In this document: positions 13,199 to 16,479 of the stretch, one piece after another
How the letters are laid out: every line of letters starts with the position of its first letter
How positions within the stretch are numbered: the first letter of the stretch is position 1
NCBI GenBank assembly: GCA_039932715.1
Contig: JBDTPN010000047.1
Coordinates: 1 to 16,479, forward strand
From: ZC4RG30 sp039932715
Lineage (GTDB): Bacteria; Pseudomonadota; Gammaproteobacteria; Steroidobacterales; Steroidobacteraceae
Direction: 5' to 3'
Length of the DNA: 16,479 bases
Translations under genes and position numbers: made by a program
Notes under the pieces: model-generated
Told to the model about the DNA's origin: nothing
Seen by the model: the letters and a program-made list of their open reading frames with translations, nothing else
The model's database searches: none

Positions 13199-15270
13199 GG
13201 GCTGGCCTTCTTTGGCTTGATGGCCGCCGCGCTGGTGACGACGTGGGCGTAAGGGGAAATGCCGGTGGTCTCCTGCTGCGCCAGCAAAGCGCCCAGGGCG
13301 GCGGCCGAACAGGGTTCGCCGAAGAGGTTTCCCTGTGCCTGGTCGCAATCGGACTCGCGCAGGAAGGCGAACTGCTCCACGGTTTCGACACCTTCAGCCA
13401 CCACGCGCATTCCGAGGCTGTGCCCCATTTCGATAATGGTGCGCACCAGGGTGGCGTCGTTGCGATCGGTGGTGGAATCACGCACGAAGGACTGGTCGAT
13501 CTTGAGCGTGCCGATGGGGAACTGCTGCAGCGCCGACAGCGAGGAGTAGCCGGTGCCGAAGTCATCGATGGCCAGATGCAGGCCCATGCCTGCCAGCTCG
13601 TTGAGCATGCCGATGGTGTGCTTGGGGTCGGCCATCAGGGTGGTTTCAGTGATCTCGAGTTCGAGACGCTCGGGCGGCACACCATGGCGCGCGAACACCG
13701 ATTTGCAATCGAGGATGAAGCTGGCCTGGCGCAGCTGCTTGAGTGACAGGTTGAGCGCGATGGTGCCCGGATTGCTGCCCGTGGCGGCCAGCGCCCGGTA
13801 ATCCATGCACACTCGGTTGAGCACCCACTCGCCGATGCTGCCGATGAGATTGTTTTCTTCTGCCAGCGGGATGAACTGCGAGGGCGGGATGTCGCCGTGG
13901 CCGGGCAGGCGCCAGCGCAGTAAACCCTCGGCGCTGGTGATGCGGCCGGTGCCCAGGTCGACCTTGGGCATGTAGGCCATCACCAGTTCGTCGCGCTCCA
14001 CCGCGCGCTTGAGCTTGCTCTTGAGCATCAGGCGCTCGACCGCGGCGGCGTTCATCTCCGGGGTGTAGAACACGCAGCTGTTGCCGCCGTTCTGCTTGGA
14101 GTAATACATGGCGGCATCGGCATTGCGGATCAGGTCGATGACGTTCTCGGCATCCTTGGGACACAGCGCCACGCCGATGCTGGCCGACAGGAACACCTCG
14201 TTCTGGTTGACGTGGAAAGGCTGCGCCACGGCATTGAGGATGTCCTGGGAAAGATGCTTGACCACTTCGCGTGCGCCGGGCTCGGAGACCCCATCAATGA
14301 ACAACGCGAATTCGTCGCCGGCCAGGCGGCCCAGCACTGTGTCTTGCGGCAAGGTGCGTGTCAGGCGTTCGGTCAGCACCTCGAGCACGCGATCGCCCGC
14401 GGCATGACCGAAGGTGTCGTTGACCTCTTTGAAGCGGTCGAGGTCGAGATAAAGCAGGGCCACGCCGGTGCGGGTGCGCATGGCGCGCGCGATGGCCTGC
14501 TGCAGCAGATGCTGGAACTGCATGCGGTTGGGAACCTTGGTCAGCGCGTCGTAGCGCGCCAGGTAGCGGATGCGGCGCTCAGCGCGCTTGCGATCGGTGA
14601 TGTCGCGCGCCACGTAGATGCAACCGGCGAAGGTTGGGTCGGCAGTGTCGATGGTCGACCCGGTGAAGGACACGGGAATGGTCTGGCCGCTGCTGGTGCG
14701 CAACACCGCTTCGCCCACTTCACGCGCGCGCTGCAGGCGCTCGTTTTCGTCGGCGCCCTGGGCGAACAGCAGCGAGGCGATGTTGCGCCCCGCGAGGTAG
14801 GCGTCGGTGGAGCCGGTGAGGCGCTGCGCGGCCACATTGGTGATTTTGATGGCGCCGTCGGCCGCGGTGACGAACACCGCGTCGGACATGCTGTTGAGCA
14901 CGTTGTCGAGGTAGTTCTTGGTGATGGTGGTTTCAGACAGGCTCTGGCGCATCTGGTCAACGGTGCGCTGCAGGTCGCCCAGCTCGTCGCGACGCAGTGT
15001 TTGCACCGGCTGGGTGTAATCGCCCTGCGAGATGCGCGCGGTGCTGTGGTTGAGCTCCTGCAGCATGTGCACCAGGCGGCGACCATTGTAGAAGGCCAGC
15101 CAGGCGGAGCCGATGATGGCCAGTGCCGCGATGGTAACCAGGGGCCATGCCACGGACGCGCGCTCGAGCCCGATGTCACGCAGCAGGATGAAAATGGCCG
15201 CACAGCCCAACAGCAGCGCCAGCGCGATAGCCGCGCCAAATGCTGCAAACTTGGTCTTGAGACTGAACAT
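13183..15270 (-). CDS. Membrane PAS-GGDEF-EAL cyclic-di-GMP protein
   Basis: This 695-residue protein has two inner-membrane helices (about 8-30 and 42-61), a HAMP-like linker (to about 115), a PAS domain (about 120-228), a GGDEF domain (about 238-400) and an EAL domain (about 415-665). The GGDEF signature reads AGDEF (317-321) and no RxxD inhibitory site lies before it, so cyclase activity is possible but uncertain. The EAL signature reads EGLLRW (from 448). The catalytic residues elsewhere are present: EITE, D569-D570 in DDFGTGYSSL, LKID, VVAEGVET and AQG. Phosphodiesterase activity is therefore plausible. The late QGYLF motif is QGNLF. Only a short, non-sensory periplasmic loop separates the helices, so sensing is probably by PAS. 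No ribosome binding site is evident before ATG 15270. It diverges from the carboxypeptidase gene. Confidence 0.92.
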   Translation of the reverse strand: MFSLKTKFAAFGAAIALALLLGCAAIFILLRDIGLERASVAWPLVTIAALAIIGSAWLAFYNGRRLVHMLQELNHSTARISQGDYTQPVQTLRRDELGDLQRTVDQMRQSLSETTITKNYLDNVLNSMSDAVFVTAADGAIKITNVAAQRLTGSTDAYLAGRNIASLLFAQGADENERLQRAREVGEAVLRTSSGQTIPVSFTGSTIDTADPTFAGCIYVARDITDRKRAERRIRYLARYDALTKVPNRMQFQHLLQQAIARAMRTRTGVALLYLDLDRFKEVNDTFGHAAGDRVLEVLTERLTRTLPQDTVLGRLAGDEFALFIDGVSEPGAREVVKHLSQDILNAVAQPFHVNQNEVFLSASIGVALCPKDAENVIDLIRNADAAMYYSKQNGGNSCVFYTPEMNAAAVERLMLKSKLKRAVERDELVMAYMPKVDLGTGRITSAEGLLRWRLPGHGDIPPSQFIPLAEENNLIGSIGEWVLNRVCMDYRALAATGSNPGTIALNLSLKQLRQASFILDCKSVFARHGVPPERLELEITETTLMADPKHTIGMLNELAGMGLHLAIDDFGTGYSSLSALQQFPIGTLKIDQSFVRDSTTDRNDATLVRTIIEMGHSLGMRVVAEGVETVEQFAFLRESDCDQAQGNLFGEPCSAAALGALLAQQETTGISPYAHVVTSAAAIKPKKASPVRLA

Positions 15271-15339
15271 ATCGTTATGAGTCTAACCTGTGCAATTCCC
15301 TGGACGCTACGCCGATCCGGGCCCCAATCCGGTGCAAAG

Positions 15340-15349
15340 GCCTAGAATC
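15340..15349 (+). promoter_or_regulatory. Candidate -10 element for a leaderless carboxypeptidase transcript
   Basis: GCCTAGAATC contains TAGAAT (15343-15348), and the A of ATG 15355 lies seven bases after it, where transcription would normally begin. AGGA abuts the ATG too closely for a standard ribosome binding site. There is no consensus -35. The identical 10-mer precedes the phospholipase-like gene. Confidence 0.35.
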
Positions 15350-15354
15350 AGGAA

Positions 15355-16092
15355 ATGGCTGACCCCGCCAAATTCTCTCCACTTGAGCTGACCGGCCGCG
15401 CGCGCACCCATGTGGTAGAGCTCGAGGAGCCTCGCTGCACCCTGCATCGGGACGTGGTCCAGCCCTTTCTGGCCCTGCGGGCCGCTGCAGCCACGGCCGG
15501 AATCGACCTGGTGGCCGTGTCCTCATTCCGGGATTTCCAGCGCCAGCAGCTGATCTGGAACGGCAAGTGCCGTGGCGAGCGTGAGCTTCTGGACCGTGAG
15601 GGGCTGCGGATGGATCCGGCGCAACTGGACCCGGACGGGCTGGTGTACGCCATCCTGCTGTGGTCGGCGCTGCCGGGGGCCAGCCGGCATCACTGGGGCA
15701 CGGATATGGACGTGATCGATGCCGCGGCCATTGCCGTCGGGCAGGCGGTGCGACTGGAGCCGGCCCAATACGCGCCGGGTGGATGCTTTGGCCGGTTGAA
15801 CCAGTGGCTGGACCAGAACGCGATGAAGTATGGGTTCTACAGACCCTATGCAGTGGATCGTGGCGGGGTACATCCGGAACCCTGGCACCTGAGTTTTGCC
15901 CCGGTGGCGCAGCAGGCGCTGGCCGAGTTTTCGATAGAGGTGCTGGACGACGCACTGGCCAGCGAGGGAATCGATGCGCTGGATGCAGTGCGTCGGCATT
16001 TGCCGGAAATCGTGGCGCGCTATGTGAGGAACGTGGACGTGATGCGCGACGCGCCGCCGGCCGAGCTTATTCCTGGGACCAGGCTCGCTTGA
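15355..16092 (+). CDS. VanY/M15B-type D-alanyl-D-alanine carboxypeptidase
   Basis: This 245-residue zinc peptidase would remove the terminal D-Ala from peptidoglycan stem peptides. The family motifs are clear. SFRDFQRQQLIW lies at about 57-68, as in the VanY S-x-R-x-x-x-x-Q region. SRHHWGTDMD at 110-119 fits S-x-H-x-x-G-x-x-x-D with zinc ligands His112 and Asp119. EPWH at 175-178 carries catalytic Glu175 and zinc ligand His178. No signal peptide or membrane helix is seen, which is unusual for an enzyme acting on the cell wall; it may use a non-classical route or act on cytoplasmic precursors. The start rests on ATG 15355 after a TAGAAT element; a later start cannot be excluded. Its 3' end overlaps the convergent gene by 26 bases. 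Confidence 0.85.
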   Translation: MADPAKFSPLELTGRARTHVVELEEPRCTLHRDVVQPFLALRAAAATAGIDLVAVSSFRDFQRQQLIWNGKCRGERELLDREGLRMDPAQLDPDGLVYAILLWSALPGASRHHWGTDMDVIDAAAIAVGQAVRLEPAQYAPGGCFGRLNQWLDQNAMKYGFYRPYAVDRGGVHPEPWHLSFAPVAQQALAEFSIEVLDDALASEGIDALDAVRRHLPEIVARYVRNVDVMRDAPPAELIPGTRLA

Positions 16093-16479
16093 AGTAGCCC
16101 ACCATCAGGCCGCGAACACTGGTCAGTGAATCCGGCTCTGCGGCAAACACCTGCGGGCTGCGTCGCAACATGCGCCAGCTCTCGCTGCGCAGCACCTGGC
16201 GCAGATAGGCCAGGCTGCGATCGATGGAATCGAGGTAGGGATTGCGCCCCTCGAACAGCGGTTCGACGTGGCGATAGGCGCGCGCGAAGGCGCCGTCGAG
16301 GCGCTTGCGTCGCGTGTCTTCCATGAACTCTGGTGTCTGGCGCAGCAGGTCGAGTCCCGAGGCATAGCGCACATCGCGCCCGCCATTGGCGGCGATGGGC
16401 AGGGCCACGCCGCCCAGCACGAACTCCGGATACAGCCGGTCGCGGCATTTCTCGAGGTAACAGCGATCGGCCATCTGCG
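16067..16479 (-). CDS. Unknown protein, C-terminal part (runs off the right edge)
   Basis: I do not recognise this protein. The frame is open from TAA at 16067 to the window end. An ATG at 16474 gives 135 residues, but the frame continues past it, so the true start is probably outside the window. Visible segments are YPEFVLGGVALPIAANGGRD, RYASGLDLLRQTPEFM, an Arg-rich helical region (DTRRKRLDGAFARAYRHVEP), and helices around SIDRSLAYLRQVLRSESWRML. The last residues are GLMVGYFKRAWSQE. It looks mostly helical and soluble, with no membrane helix. Composition and strong third-position GC match its neighbours, so it is a genuine coding region rather than a shadow. The last 26 bases are shared with the carboxypeptidase gene on the other strand. 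Confidence 0.6.
   Translation of the reverse strand, partial: QMADRCYLEKCRDRLYPEFVLGGVALPIAANGGRDVRYASGLDLLRQTPEFMEDTRRKRLDGAFARAYRHVEPLFEGRNPYLDSIDRSLAYLRQVLRSESWRMLRRSPQVFAAEPDSLTSVRGLMVGYFKRAWSQE

Noticed and set aside
12216..13220. Open frame of 334 codons on the plus strand opposite the phospholipase-like gene
   Set aside because: Shadow of the two-HKD PLD protein; no recognisable motif, and it runs through the intergenic tandem repeats.
14212..15345. Open frame of 377 codons on the plus strand opposite the GGDEF/EAL gene
   Set aside because: Low-quality shadow composition (Gly, Ala, His, Gln) and complete overlap with a well-supported gene on the other strand.

Overview
This window looks like ordinary chromosome from a GC-rich gammaproteobacterium. 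The ~325-residue type of malate dehydrogenase, a YtrA-type GntR repressor with its ABC exporter, and the general gene style point towards Xanthomonadales, Nevskiales or Steroidobacterales relatives. That placement is inference from gene style, not a phylogeny. I see no tRNA, rRNA, CRISPR array, insertion sequence or phage gene. Coding density is very high: no gene-free stretch exceeds about 150 bases.

Left part (1-5546). The 5' end of selO (protein adenylyltransferase) leaves the window on the minus strand. Diverging from it is a compact plus-strand cluster (311-3984): an exported SnoaL-like (NTF2-fold) protein, a Tat-type type-B carboxylesterase, a QorB-type NAD(P)H:quinone oxidoreductase, and a second exported SnoaL-like protein that is a paralogue of the first. 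The spacing (10, 11 and 56 bases) suggests one transcript. Facing it tail to tail, 3 bases away, is a minus-strand pair: malate dehydrogenase (mdh) followed by a TMEM175/DUF1211 potassium-channel family gene.

Centre (5600-11517). This is the most interesting region. A promoter whose -10 region and start site are covered by an inverted repeat (AGTG-N16-CACC) drives a run of eight tightly packed plus-strand genes. In order they are a 62-residue single-pass or signal-peptide-like small protein, a YtrA-subfamily GntR repressor, an ABC ATPase and an ABC-2 permease (YtrB/YtrC-like), a STAS-MlaE fusion permease, an MlaF-like ATPase, an MlaD-like MCE protein and a PqiC/YmbA-type auxiliary lipoprotein. 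An envelope-stress-type exporter and a lipid-trafficking MCE transporter thus appear to share one self-repressed transcription unit. The likely logic is that relief of YtrA repression, perhaps by envelope damage, raises both export and phospholipid transport.

Right part (11529-16479). Two minus-strand genes follow: a membrane-anchored phospholipase D/cardiolipin-synthase-like protein and a membrane PAS-GGDEF-EAL cyclic-di-GMP protein with AGDEF and EGL variants. Divergent from the latter is a VanY/M15B-type D-alanyl-D-alanine carboxypeptidase. Its 3' end overlaps, tail to tail, a minus-strand gene of unknown function that runs to the right edge. The phospholipase-like gene and the carboxypeptidase share an identical 10-mer containing TAGAAT at the same distance from ATGGCT, which suggests leaderless promoters.
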